From NCBI GenBank assembly GCA_000310025.1, contig FN648790.1:3909-42826 (forward strand): a stretch of DNA of 38,918 bases, in the 5' to 3' direction. The stretch's first letter is position 1; every line of letters begins with the position of its first letter. The notes below the pieces were generated by a model. That model was given only the letters and a program-made list of their open reading frames with translations. It had not been told where the DNA came from and searched no databases. This DNA is from Ectocarpus siliculosus. Its lineage: Eukaryota > Sar > Phaeophyceae > Ectocarpales > Ectocarpaceae. Below are positions 1 to 9,574 of the stretch, one piece after another. A program made the position numbers and the translations under genes.

Positions 1-542
1 ATATTGTAAGTTTTCGACTCTACAAAAATATTCGGAGCAGCTGGCCGGCGATTGTCGAAGTTGAGAAGTTTTGAAGGGTTTTTGAACCGATAGAGGTCGA
101 TGTCGATCTCGTCAACACCACGACAGGATGCTGGTACACACTTCATTCTACGAATTCATGTGCGCGGTCGGTCATAGAGGTTGTTGCAGTCCGACGTTCG
201 ACGGCCAGAAAGGTTCACAAGTTTTGGGAGTGGATGTCGGGCGACAGGTTTGGTATTTGGGGGACACACGTACACCTGATCCCTGCAGGCGCGACATCCG
301 TACATCGCTAATGATCGCCCAAGACGACGTAGGGCAGGTGGCGTGCGCACGGTGTTTTCATGGTACGAACACCTGAAGCTGCTGGCATGAGGAGGAGTAA
401 AATGTTGGATGATGGTTGGATTTGTGGGCATGGGCTCACGTCGTTCATGTGTTTTGCTGTAAGGATGACAGGGCGATGGTTCACATGGCAGCATGTCTAG
501 AGTCAGGGATGAAAAACGCGACCGTGTCATAGAATATCATAC
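1..542. other. No recognisable gene
   Basis: Open frames here are short and overlap on both strands without recognisable domains. No RNA gene or repeat family member was seen. It may be the 3' flank or a terminal intron of the minus-strand candidate that begins at 1278. Confidence 0.4.
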
Positions 543-1278
543 CCGTTGGAGGTTCGGTGTTGTGTCGCACGGGAAGCACAGAACGCGCACATGAATTAGA
601 GCTAGCAATGTTCGGTTGGAGACGGGGGCCGAGAAATGTCGTTGTGGTCGAAGTTCCTGGACGCGCCATGGGCAAGGTTGAGGCTGTTGGAAAAACGGAG
701 GACTACGCACGCATGCGCGCGACAAAGAAAATACTTAGAAAAAAAACGAATCTTGCGGAACGCCGTAAGTTGCTTTGTGGACGGTATCTACGTGCTAAAC
801 GTACTCACGTGGGGATGGCGGACCTTGCCCTTCCCGTTCCTGGGGGAGGTTGTATTTTTGGTTGGAGTCGCTCCCGTGCTGGCGGTGGCGAAGGCGGCCT
901 AAACAGGACGTCGAGGCGTGAACGAAGAAGGGAAGGAGGGACGGACACAGGGTGAGTAATCTTCGGCTTTGAGTAAGGGTGTGCAAAGTAGACAAATTCG
1001 TTTGAAGAGGTTTTCACAAAATCTATCAGCGGTGTCCGCTTCGCAAGAAGACGGTAGGGAAGGTGGGTGTAGAAGGTATGGAGGTGGTAACGTATGAGTC
1101 GTGTTCGGGCCGTGTCTTGGGGGAAGGCGTGATCATGGGCTTCTACGTGGTCGCGTGAAGGCAAGACGCACGAATGGGTCGGCGGGCGCTGGTATTGTGT
1201 TAAAACGTTGCGAGGAAACGGCAAGAGTACCTTTGCTTTGGCGCTGGGAGTGCGCTTGCCACGCGTCGTAGGAGCCAT
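543..1278 (-). CDS. Candidate spliced gene for a small basic protein
   Basis: Function not recognised. Three exons on the minus strand can be joined in phase 0. Exon 1 (1278-1231) starts with ATG, encodes MAPTTRGKRTPSAKAK and ends at a GTACTC donor. Exon 2 (898-809, 30 codons) lies between a TTTAG acceptor and a consensus GTGAGT donor and is rich in Thr, Ser, Lys and Arg. Exon 3 (683-543, 47 codons) follows a CCAACAG acceptor and ends at GTATGA; no terminal exon was found. The N-terminus resembles in composition the basic protein at 4773, so a lineage-specific family is possible. Support comes only from splice signals and phase agreement, and GC-rich sequence gives such patterns by chance. 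Confidence 0.33.
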
Positions 1279-1468
1279 GTCGATGTCGTGGACGGGTGTG
1301 GGGGAGCTTGTGGGAGTGTCGGGGAGGGTTGTGGGAGGGACGTCGGGAAGAATGTCGCTGTGTCGTTGTGGGGAGGTGGGTCGGGGGGAGCGGAGGCAGG
1401 AGTCGACGGATTTCGATTACGCACCAGCCCATTAGATATGAAAAGGTAAGAATCCCGACAAAAAACGT

Positions 1469-1525
1469 GGATCATTCGTTTTAAACCACGAAGGAAAATA
1501 TATCGTTATAGGATCATTCGTTTTA
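1469..1525. repeat. 15-base direct repeat
   Basis: GGATCATTCGTTTTA occurs at 1469-1483 and 1511-1525, and a TATATCGTT motif occurs near 1499 and 1549. The pair lies just beyond the broken end of the Helitron reading frame and may mark an old junction. Confidence 0.6.
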
Positions 1526-1574
1526 TACCTCATTATACAATCGTAGCATATATCGTTCCACATGTGAATCGATC

Positions 1575-2243
1575 TCACCTCCCTTGGACGGACAAGAGAT
1601 GGTCACCGAATTGTTTTTTGAGTTCACCATCCTCCACGTTGAGCGAGGCGAAGTTGCATCGGCAGTTATACATCCTCGATTCCTTCCTGAACCTCTGCGC
1701 TGATGGCTCCGGAGAATCGTACAATTCTTTCAATGAAGGGGGTAGTGGCGGCAGTCGCGGGAGGATGCACTTCCCATTCTTGCAACAAATGCCCTTGGAC
1801 TCTTTAGCGAACAGTTTGGCGCCACAATGCCGGCAAGGATCTCCGGTCTGCGCTGTGATGCCCTGGTCTCGTCGCGCCTCCTCCAAGGCTCGCTGGCGGT
1901 CTCCAACAATGGCTCGTAGTGAGGTGGAGTCGTCCTCGGCGTGAAAGATGTCGTTGAAGGGCAACCCCCTTTTGTTGTTGATGACGGTCGCTCTACGCCG
2001 TCGACGTGCGGCGTTGAGCTGTTGTGCTCTGTCGGCATGGCGAGTTGTACGACGGCTGTTGATGGCCTCTGCCGACGCGGAATATTGTGCTCTACGATGG
2101 GCGTTGAGGGCATCGGCGGAGGCAGCACGCTGAGCCCCTCGACGCGTGTTTATGTCGGTGGCGTTGACAACTCGGTACCGGCGGTTCCTTGTGCTTGTGT
2201 CTTCTCGACGGCGGTTGTTGCCGCGATCTCTTGGATCGGTCAT
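1575..2243 (-). pseudogene. Helitron Rep/helicase, N-terminal fragment (arm A)
   Basis: A 222-residue frame starting with ATG at 2243. Residues 1-90 are Arg/Ala/Asn-rich with repeated A..LNA.RR units. Residues 137-159 form a Cys/His cluster (CRHCGAKLF, then a conserved Glu, CC and C), followed by LPRLPPLPP, L.EL and, at 190-201, RMYN...NFAS. This order matches the N-terminal zinc region and the start of the Helitron-like N domain in eukaryotic rolling-circle transposons. The frame stops at 1575, just where family members continue into the Rep domain. At the end the sequence reads AGGTGAGA, a good splice donor, so the stop may lie in an intron, but no downstream Rep or helicase sequence was seen at 1-1574. 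The rolling-circle His and Tyr residues and the helicase are absent, so it is a non-functional fragment. The matching fragment is at 26357. Confidence 0.72.
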
Positions 2244-4432
2244 GAGTTGGGGTGTACAGTGCGTGGTAAAGCACTGGGTTGCTGTGTGGTAGGGTTGAGC
2301 GCTAGAAACCTATTGGTGGAACTGGACGTGTGAACGACGTGCGTGTCGTCTTTCGGAATCTTTAGGAAGGCCCAATAAAAATATTCAAATTTTCCCGATT
2401 GCTGTGTCGGTGTCATACTGCTTACTTCATCAGTTGACGCTGATGTGCACCGAAAGTCGGGTCATACGAGCCTTTTTCCACACTTGGCGTCCGGCTGTTT
2501 CAACCTGATAGTATTACATGTTTGGGACACTCAGGCGCACGATTATCGTTTTTGTTGCCCTTTGCAGTTGGCATGGACTCCAACACGTACTCGGTCTTTC
2601 CTGTAACTCCGCAGTACGCATCATCCTCACGGGATGTCTAGTGTGATGGCAGTTGATTGAATAACCACTGCAGCCGTCCCCAAAAGATGCAAATCTTCGC
2701 GGGTACATCAAAGAAGAAAGCCATTTCAATTGGCAGCGCCTGCGACACGTTTTTGGGTCTTCTGGTGGAGAACTACGGTGTAGTGTTGTGATGAGTTGTT
2801 CGCGTACTCACTCCAGGAGGTATATTCAATGGGTCGGACGCCGGAGGACGACGAACTGGTGGCAAACGTCCCAAATTGTCGAGGGCGATCGATAATATGA
2901 GGGTATTCCAGTTTGGTGTTTGGATTCGAACCCAGATGTGTGGAAGAAGTCCGGCGTGTACTAACAAATTTAATGTGAAATAGACTACAGGTTACCGTGT
3001 TCTTCTTTTCCAACTTTTCTTTTGTCATCCTATCTATGTGACGTCACGAAGTGGTACATGTTGCCATTCATTTTATCCTTTCCTGCGTCTCCGGGGTAAA
3101 ATCGTTAAAAAAAATAACGGAACATGGACTTCGTAAAGATCCACCGGCCTCCGGTGGTGTCAAACAAAAATGTCAACCTGAAGTTGTCCTGCTGTGAAGC
3201 AAAAACAGATATATATATATCGACTTATCTACATGTATATGCATGGACGCGTTTTTTTTTGTCGTTGTTGCACGGACACTTGCTTGCATAGTCGCCGCTG
3301 TATGTATCGGACGGGGTAGGGCGTAGAAAATACCGTCACAACACAGCTAACTCCACACTCTTACGACCATGATCAGTCGGCGTCTCGTCGATACGATAGT
3401 CGCAGGTGGGCATGATGAAGGTCGCGACCCGTCCCCCGCCGTTCGATGTAAAATTATAAAAGCAAAAGTTGGACTGCGTAAAGATACGGCGGTCTTCTTG
3501 GCAGTGCCAAAGGACAATGGAAAAATGCCGCAGGGGACATACATGTCCCTATATGCTGTCTGGGAAATCGTAGACATACAGGTAGCTTTTTCTGACGCTA
3601 TGAATTCATTGCTAATCTGACTCTGACTCTTTACCTATGACAGAGATGGATTCGTTGTGTCATATTCAGAAAAAAAAAAAATTGCATCATGTCGCAAAAA
3701 AAAAAAAAAAGGTGAGCGGGATAATAATAAATAGAACACCGTATCCTCTGTTGTTGCAGGCACGTTTGCTGCACAACCAACACGGGAACCCAAACCACTC
3801 TCGTCTTCCGGCGTAGAGGACTGCATGACGCAAGCACCGGTAGGAGAGTGCGGGAAAGATGCCGTGACAGCACAACTCCACTCTCCTACAACATCTATGC
3901 ACAGTAGTACTACTGCCGTCGTCGGAGCACCATATATATGTGTGGAAGATCTCGGGGGGGTCCTCCCGCGCAATAACGACAACGTCGCGAGAGCCCTGCG
4001 TGTGTATCTGTCGTCGATACACGAAGCAGCCGCCCGACACAAGAACGGATGTTTACATCGCGTTGTAGTATGGTTAGCCGTGGCAGGAAGTATCCCATCC
4101 AGTTGGTCTGTAGTAAAAACACAGCAGCACGGTAGTCGAGCTATGCATGTAATTTTTTGCTGTGGCTGCAGGCATACTTTTGCCTCCACAACTCGAGAAT
4201 CCCACTGCTGTATCTCGACCTACAAGACTCCAAACAACAAAGCAACGCTCGCAGAAGTGCGTGGAAGATGCCGTCACAACACAACTCAGTCGACACTCGC
4301 CAACTTCTATGTACAGTCGGCGTCTGGTCCATACCGCTGTACGAAAAAAATTATCACAGCATTTTTTTTTTTTTTTCCATACTACTAACAAGAAATGTGT
4401 CACGTCACGACGACCATCCTGTAAGTATATAT
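1960..4432 (-). repeat. Helitron-associated repeat, arm A
   Basis: From about 1960 to 4432 the sequence is present, inverted and diverged, at 22998-26634, and in part, same orientation, at 18578-19460. In transposon orientation it starts at about 4432 with TACTTACAGGATGGTCGTCG, has an A-rich tract, then about 2 kb of non-coding leader and the Helitron start codon at 2243. It contains poly-A/T tracts (3669-3711, 4361-4376) and three copies of a module based on GTGCGTGGAAGATGC (near 3317, 3848 and 4258). The many overlapping frames here are also open in diverged copies only in patches, so I treat them as non-coding. Terminal nucleotides typical of Helitrons (TC...CTRR) are not confirmed. Confidence 0.75.
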
Positions 4433-4772
4433 ATAACATGATCATCATCCGCCAAGTTGTTGCGTTTTCTCTTCCATACGAACAAATGCATGATGACATG
4501 CCCACAATAACAGATGACTCATTAGACCTACGTAGAAAACTGGGGAAGCAAATACCAAACACACAGGTTTGAAAAATGTAGGAATGCACCCCCGCCCCCC
4601 ATGTCTGTATAACAAACAGGTCGAAACGTTCAATCATTTTTTTTTCGGTCTCGGTGAGCAAATATTTTCGGTTCTTTGACAGGGTTCCGACCACAAACTG
4701 TTGGTGGTCAGAGAAGTTTTTTTCGGTCCTGCTGTCGACACCTCAATTCCCAGGAACTGGATCACAGATACT
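4433..4772. other. Spacer between arm A and the basic-protein gene
   Basis: AT-rich near 4433-4500 with a pyrimidine tract at 4635-4650. The frame of the downstream gene is open back to about 4701 but has no ATG there. This stretch probably holds the 5' untranslated region or promoter of the gene at 4773; no clear core promoter motif was seen. Confidence 0.4.
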
Positions 4773-7180
4773 ATGCCAGGCGCTACAACCACGCGGTCTG
4801 CAGCCAGAGGAGGTTCGGTACGTGGACTGCGTTACAGTCGCGGTGGTGGAGGTTCGGGGGGCGTGGGTGGGCGGGGTGGTAGCAGACCTGCGAGGGCAGC
4901 GTCTGCCAAGAAAACACCCTCACCTGATCGCGGACTCCCTCCGCGTCACCCGGCGACTCGTCGCTCGAAGCGTGGTCAAGAACAAAAGGATGGCGACAGG
5001 GAGGATGAGGCTATCGCGGCCCTAGTTACCCTAGAGCAAGGAGGTCCGCCGCCCGCTGGTACACCCCCGCGTCGTGAGCCAAATGCTGCTGGTGCGCATG
5101 GGTCTGCCGGGAAGAGGACGCCAAGAGGGCGATTGCATGAAGCCGGAGGATCCTATGCCGCAATGAACAACGCGGGTGGTAAGGGACTACCGGGTTCCAT
5201 ACCTAGTATGCCAGGCTTCTCCTTGGGTGGCGAGGGGAGCAATGCTGGTGGTGCGTCGGGTTCGCACCAGAAGCGGGTCGAAGGTGGGGGTGATTCGCAA
5301 CAGCGTCATGAATCCGCCGCACTTCCAGGCGGCGGGTCTTCAGTCAGGCCACGTGGTGCCCTATTTGGGAGCGGAGGCGGGAGTCGGAGTGGTACACATG
5401 CGAAGGCCGGAGGAGACGGCTCATCCCAGAACGGCGAAAACACTGGCGAAGGAAGCGGGAAAGGGAAAGGGAAAGGGAGGAAAGGGAAGCAACGTGGTGC
5501 TTCGACCGCGTCGGGCTCAGTTGCCACACCGGCCACACCTCCGACTGGCAAGCGCCAGCGGCATGGGAAGGCCAAGAGGACAGGGGCGTAAGCCGAGGAT
5601 GAGGACGCCGAGGAAGAGGACCCGGTACGTCGTGACTATAGGATGCATACTGCTGTTGATCTGTATGGTTAGTGCTTGGTGCATGCTGTGCTCTCCGTGG
5701 CGTAGGTTGGGCGCCTTCTTCTCTTTGTATTCGATCGAGATACGGTGCTTGCGGAATATATGAGATTTGAACATTTTGTTTTGTCTCGAGCTGCTCCCAC
5801 TGTTGTATGGGTCCCTACAGCGGTATGCCTCGTCGAACAATTACATGTGCCTTCGTGCTCTTGTTGTATTATAGAATTTTTTGCACTGCTGATAAGACTG
5901 CTGTGAGATGGTAATTTGTTTGGAACAAGGAAGATTGTTCATCCTGTAGACTTGATGATGAGAGGCAGCGAGTACCCACTACTATACATTAGTACGAAGA
6001 ACGGAAGGTTGGCTTCCACCATCACCGTTGCTTGGCTACCTCACACTCGCTGTTTCAGAGCCGATTGCGCTCGGGGTAATGCGCCTATCACCGCCCTCGT
6101 GACATTCATGGCGACACTACTGCTGTCGTACTCCGTATGTTGTTGATCGCCATCAGACGTCCAAACCGAAGAAGTCGAAGAAGACAGCCAAACAACGGGG
6201 AGAGAAGGCCTCTGAGGATCACCGTCCGGTAGGTTGGACTCTACAAACACCTTCGATTCTGTTTTTTTACAAATGTGCATCAGTGGTTACTGTAGGTCAA
6301 TGGTTGCCTGCATTATTGACAGGCTACATGGTCTAAATGTATTGGTGCAGGCGTGGAGTTCAAATATCAAGCTCAGGAATTTCCTGCTCAATCGCGCAAT
6401 ATACACCCAGCAATGTTTAAGTGGCAGATCAAGGATATCGTCTAGAGGCTTACCAATTGTGGTGGTCCTCTGTGCACTTGGTACTATTTGATTCCTTCCA
6501 TGATTTCCTTGCGATCTTATTTTCCTTTTCGACAGTCCGGGGCGAAGCCGAAGGGGAAGAAAAGGACGAAGTCACCAAAAGCCCGACAGCAAGAAGAAGA
6601 GGGCTCTGCCGACACGGTGGGTTGGGGTTAGGCTGATACAATTCCTGTTTCAATTTGCATTATACCGCGCATATCGTGTCAAGGGGGAACATCTGCGAGC
6701 CTCTCACTTAATTGCGAAAGCTATGCCACACAAGTTGGGTGACGATAGACTGTGCTGCTGCCGCGGCGCATCGTTTATGCTTTAATAACCCTCTTTGGAG
6801 TCTTAAGACGCTCCGATCATTAGTTGATTATTTGCAAAAACTAGCGTGGTACAAACATCCGTCGAGTTTCCGCCACGTACCCCTCCAAAACGGGTGCTGG
6901 ACAGTCCATACGAACGTGTACCCGGGCTGCTGGCGTTATGTTGTGATCAGCCTCTGATTCGAGTCCTCTTGGTGAATCCTGTTGTAATGTCCTACACCAT
7001 GTTACTGGACATGAGCGACAGTCGAAGGCCAAGTCCAAGTCCAAGTCGAAGGGGAAGAAGAAGGCGCGACAGCAGGAAGAAGCTGAGGACTCCGATGACA
7101 ACGACGCGATAGGTTGTGGAGTACGGCTGGTACCTGTAGTATTGCTTGGTCTTGCAGTCCGTCCCAACGAAGTAAAGTAG
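4773..7180 (+). CDS. Gly/Lys/Arg-rich basic protein with tandemly duplicated exons
   Basis: Function not recognised; composition suggests a nucleic-acid-binding or chromatin-like protein. ATG at 4773 (MPGATTTRSAARGG) opens a long exon rich in Gly, Ser and Arg, ending in Lys/Gly repeats (KGKGKGRKGKQRG). Three phase-0 exons follow: 6157-6228 (CATCAG acceptor, GTAGGT donor), 6536-6616 (CGACAG, GTGGGT) and 7022-7108 (CGACAG). Each encodes a Lys-rich run then an acidic tail (for example KARQQEEEGSADT and KARQQEEAEDSDDND). Intron starts also match each other, so exon-plus-intron units were duplicated. Two breaks: an in-frame TAA at 5589-5591 precedes an acidic tail and GTACGT donor at 5625, although splicing at GTAAGC (5588) is an alternative; and the last donor reads ATAGGT at 7109, so translation would run on to TAG at 7178. 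The repeat block at 7166 then truncates the locus. Confidence 0.5.
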
Positions 7181-7586
7181 ATGGTATAGTTTGGTACCGA
7201 AGCGTGCGTGCCTCTGACTTGTTTTCGGCGGTTGCCTCCGACAAATTGGCTGACGCTTGATGTTGGTAGCAAAATTGGAGCAACGTATGGAGCGGTAGTG
7301 GCTGCAACGAAGTAGAAGTAGATGGTATAGTTTGGTACCGTAGCGTGCGTGCCTCTGACTTGTTTTCGGCGGTTGCCTCCGACAAATTGGCGGACGCTTG
7401 ATGTTGGTAGCAAAATTGGAGCAACGTATGGAGCGGTAGTGGCTGCAACGAAGTAGAAGTAGATGGTATAGTTTGGTACCGAAGCGTGCGTGCCTCTGAC
7501 TTGTTTTCGGCGGTTGCCTCCGACAAATTGGCGGACGCTTGATGTTGGTAGCAATATTTGCGCAACGTATGGAGCGGTAGTGTCTG
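7166..7586. repeat. Three tandem copies of a 140-141-base unit
   Basis: Copies start at 7166, 7306 and 7447 with the motif AACGAAGTA and differ by only a few bases. Because 141 is a multiple of three, minus-strand frames stay open and give repetitive 200-250-residue translations, which are probably not real proteins. The third copy forms the outer part of the left arm of the large inverted repeat. Confidence 0.9.
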
Positions 7587-8790
7587 CTGGTAGTGGGCAA
7601 CAGGACACAGCACCTCACTTATTTTGGGTTTTTCCACTACAGACGTGCAGAGTCGGACAACAAGAGACTCCATAGCGTTGATTCCTTTAGGGATACTTTG
7701 CGTAACTGAAGGAGGCTCGCGCCAGTGTACCATTAACGTATTTCAATAGAGCAGTGGCCAAAATCGGGTACACCCGGTCAGAACACGGCCATAGTCGGGT
7801 ACCCCTACAAGACGCTGCTGGTAGCGACCGCATGCCACCATCTGGTTGGCCGGCGCCCGCCCCTACCCGGCCTTGGCCGTCTTTCCACCGTGTGCACCCG
7901 ATCTTGGCTACTCACCCCCTGGAGGGGTACCCAGTTTTTCTTTCCCCTACCCGAAAAGGGCTGGGCTGTTCGACCAAAACCCATGCACACAAGTACACGT
8001 CAGCAACGCCCTGCCCTCGAAAATTCGGACGTTCTGACCGCCCGTCGGGCGGAGGCAGACCCTCCGCCGGCGGTGGAAGTCTCCCTTGGGGGAAACGGCT
8101 GGCGGTCTGTCTGTGCAACTGATCGAGAAGAAGAGCTGGATGAATCCCTCCCTCACGAGATGCAACACACACGGGACTCATTAAAAATTAGATATATTCT
8201 CTCCCTCCCGCTACTTGCTCATTGGTGACAAACGAGGGCCGGTGGTGTGCGTCCGACCCGTGATTGTGTGCATGGGTTTTGGATGAAACAGCCCAGCCAT
8301 TTTCGGGTAGGGGAAAGAAAAACCGGGTACCGCTCCAGGGGGTGAGTAGCCAAGATCGGGTGCACCCGGTGGAAAGACGACCAAGGCCGGGTAGGGGCGG
8401 GCGCCGGCCAATCGGATGGTGGCATGCGGTCGCTACCAGCAGCGTCTTATAGGGGTACCCGATTATGGCCGTGTTCTGACCGGGTGTACCCGATTTTGGC
8501 CACTTCTCTATCGAAATACGTTAATGGTACACTGGCGCGAGCCTCCTTCAGTCACGGAAAGTATCCCTAAAGGAATCAGCGCTATGGAGTCTCTTGTTGT
8601 CCGACTCTGCACGTCTGTAGTGGAAAAACCCAAAATAAGTGAGGTGCTGTGTCCTGTTGCCCACTACCAGCAGACACTACCGCTCCATACGTTGCGCAAA
8701 TATTGCTACCAACATCAAGCGTCCGCCAATTTGTCGGAGGCAACCGCCGAAAACAAGTCAGAGGCACGCACGCTACGGTACCAAACTATA
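7467..8790. mobile_element. Large foldback (inverted-repeat) element
   Basis: The arm 7467-7992 pairs with 8264-8790 in inverted orientation at roughly 94% identity by eye, leaving a 271-base loop (7993-8263). The inner ends are AACCCATGCACACAA and its complement; the outer end of homology is at TATAGTTTGG/CCAAACTATA. The arms contain several TCGGGTAC-type motifs. No transposase is encoded and no target duplication was found, so this may be a foldback transposon, a non-autonomous element with very long terminal repeats, or an inverted duplication. The left side carries two extra 140-base units not present on the right. Confidence 0.75.
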
Positions 8791-8883
8791 TCTTTATTTA
8801 CTATTTTTTTCTTCCTTCCTCTTCGGTACACCTACTTGTGGAGGTTTTTGAATTCAGTGAATGCCACTTGCCTACTACCCCGG

Positions 8884-9000
8884 GTGCAGCCGCTCTGCGG
8901 CGCGTCCCGTGCTGGTACTGACAGCACAGATGCAGCCGCTCGGCGGCACGTTCCGTGCTGAAAACACAGATGCAGCCGCTCTTCGGCGCGTTCCGTGCTG
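8884..9000. repeat. Three imperfect 40-46-base tandem repeats
   Basis: The unit TGCAGCCGCT...GGCGCGTYCCGTGCTG begins at 8885, 8931 and 8971. It lies between the foldback and the copia target repeat. No coding role is apparent. Confidence 0.8.
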
Positions 9001-9026
9001 TGCGGCGTCACGATAAGGAAAGTGTG

Positions 9027-9279
9027 GAAGGCCCAGTGTTGAAGGCGCAGAAGACATCTGTCCGTAGGACATGGCAAGCGCGCAGAATCATACGCACGAT
9101 AACACGCCCCCCCTGCCGTACGTTAGCGGCGCTTTGGTTTTATCTTTATCTCCACGGCACCGGTCATTATGTAGCCCCGCGTGCGCAGAATATGTTGGAG
9201 GACAGATATCGCACATAACATACAAGTACGGACGCAAAACGTATGCAGTGTGCCCGGTGTTGAATACGCAGAAGGTATC
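9027..9279. repeat. Tandem repeat pair, second copy split by copia
   Basis: The first copy runs from about 9027 to 9140. A second, diverged copy starts at about 9252 and is cut at 9279 by the retrotransposon; its remainder resumes at 14753 and runs to about 14832. Shared blocks include GTTGAA..CGCAGAAG, GGCAAGCGCGCA and GATAACACGC. Joining the flanks restores one continuous repeat copy, which fixes the insertion point independently of the LTR ends. Confidence 0.85.
9275..9279. repeat. Target-site duplication (left), GTATC
   Basis: GTATC directly precedes the 5' LTR and recurs at 14748-14752 directly after the 3' LTR. A five-base duplication is the usual product of copia integrase. Confidence 0.93.
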
Positions 9280-9517
9280 TGTTGGAGTAATTGCGGTACA
9301 ATAACGACTCTATTCTACTGCATGGGTTTATGCGGTATTGTGAAGGCGTTGCCAAGTCTGTAACCGTCAGGTGAAGACAGCTTGGGCGTCTGTGTGGATA
9401 ATAATATCACTCTGTGTGTTTGCCTACCTAACCTCGCATCACATGCCAGCTACTTTGTAGCCACAGCTGAAGGAATAGCTGTACAGCAACTGCAGTGACA
9501 GTGCTGTTGCCTCAACA
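9280..9517 (+). repeat. 5' LTR of the copia element
   Basis: Starts TGTTG and ends CAACA, the TG...CA ends of LTRs with a five-base inverted repeat. It is 238 bases long and identical to the 3' LTR except at 9302. No strong TATA box is obvious. Confidence 0.95.
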
Positions 9518-9533
9518 GGTTTTGAGCCTCGAG
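9518..9533 (+). promoter_or_regulatory. Putative primer-binding site
   Basis: GGTTTTGAGCCTCGAG directly follows the LTR. It resembles, with changes, the initiator-Met tRNA binding site TGGTATCAGAGCC of many copia elements, but lacks the leading TGG match. A nearby CTCGAGTTGCTCGAG palindrome could form a hairpin. The tRNA primer is not established. Confidence 0.4.
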
Positions 9534-9574
9534 TTGCTCGAGCTAGTACACCAGAGTCACAAGCGTCGGTAAGC

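Noticed and set aside
3635-4694. Several overlapping frames of 130-206 codons on both strands
   Set aside because: They lie in the Helitron leader repeat. Patches stay open in other copies only in short stretches, and both strands are open together.
6841-7733. Minus-strand frames of 208-255 residues with repeated 47-residue blocks
   Set aside because: They arise because the tandem unit is 141 bases long; three frames are open at once and none has start context, domains or splice support.
7166-9000. CRISPR-like array
   Set aside because: Units are contiguous 140- and 40-base tandem repeats without spacers, in a eukaryotic context.
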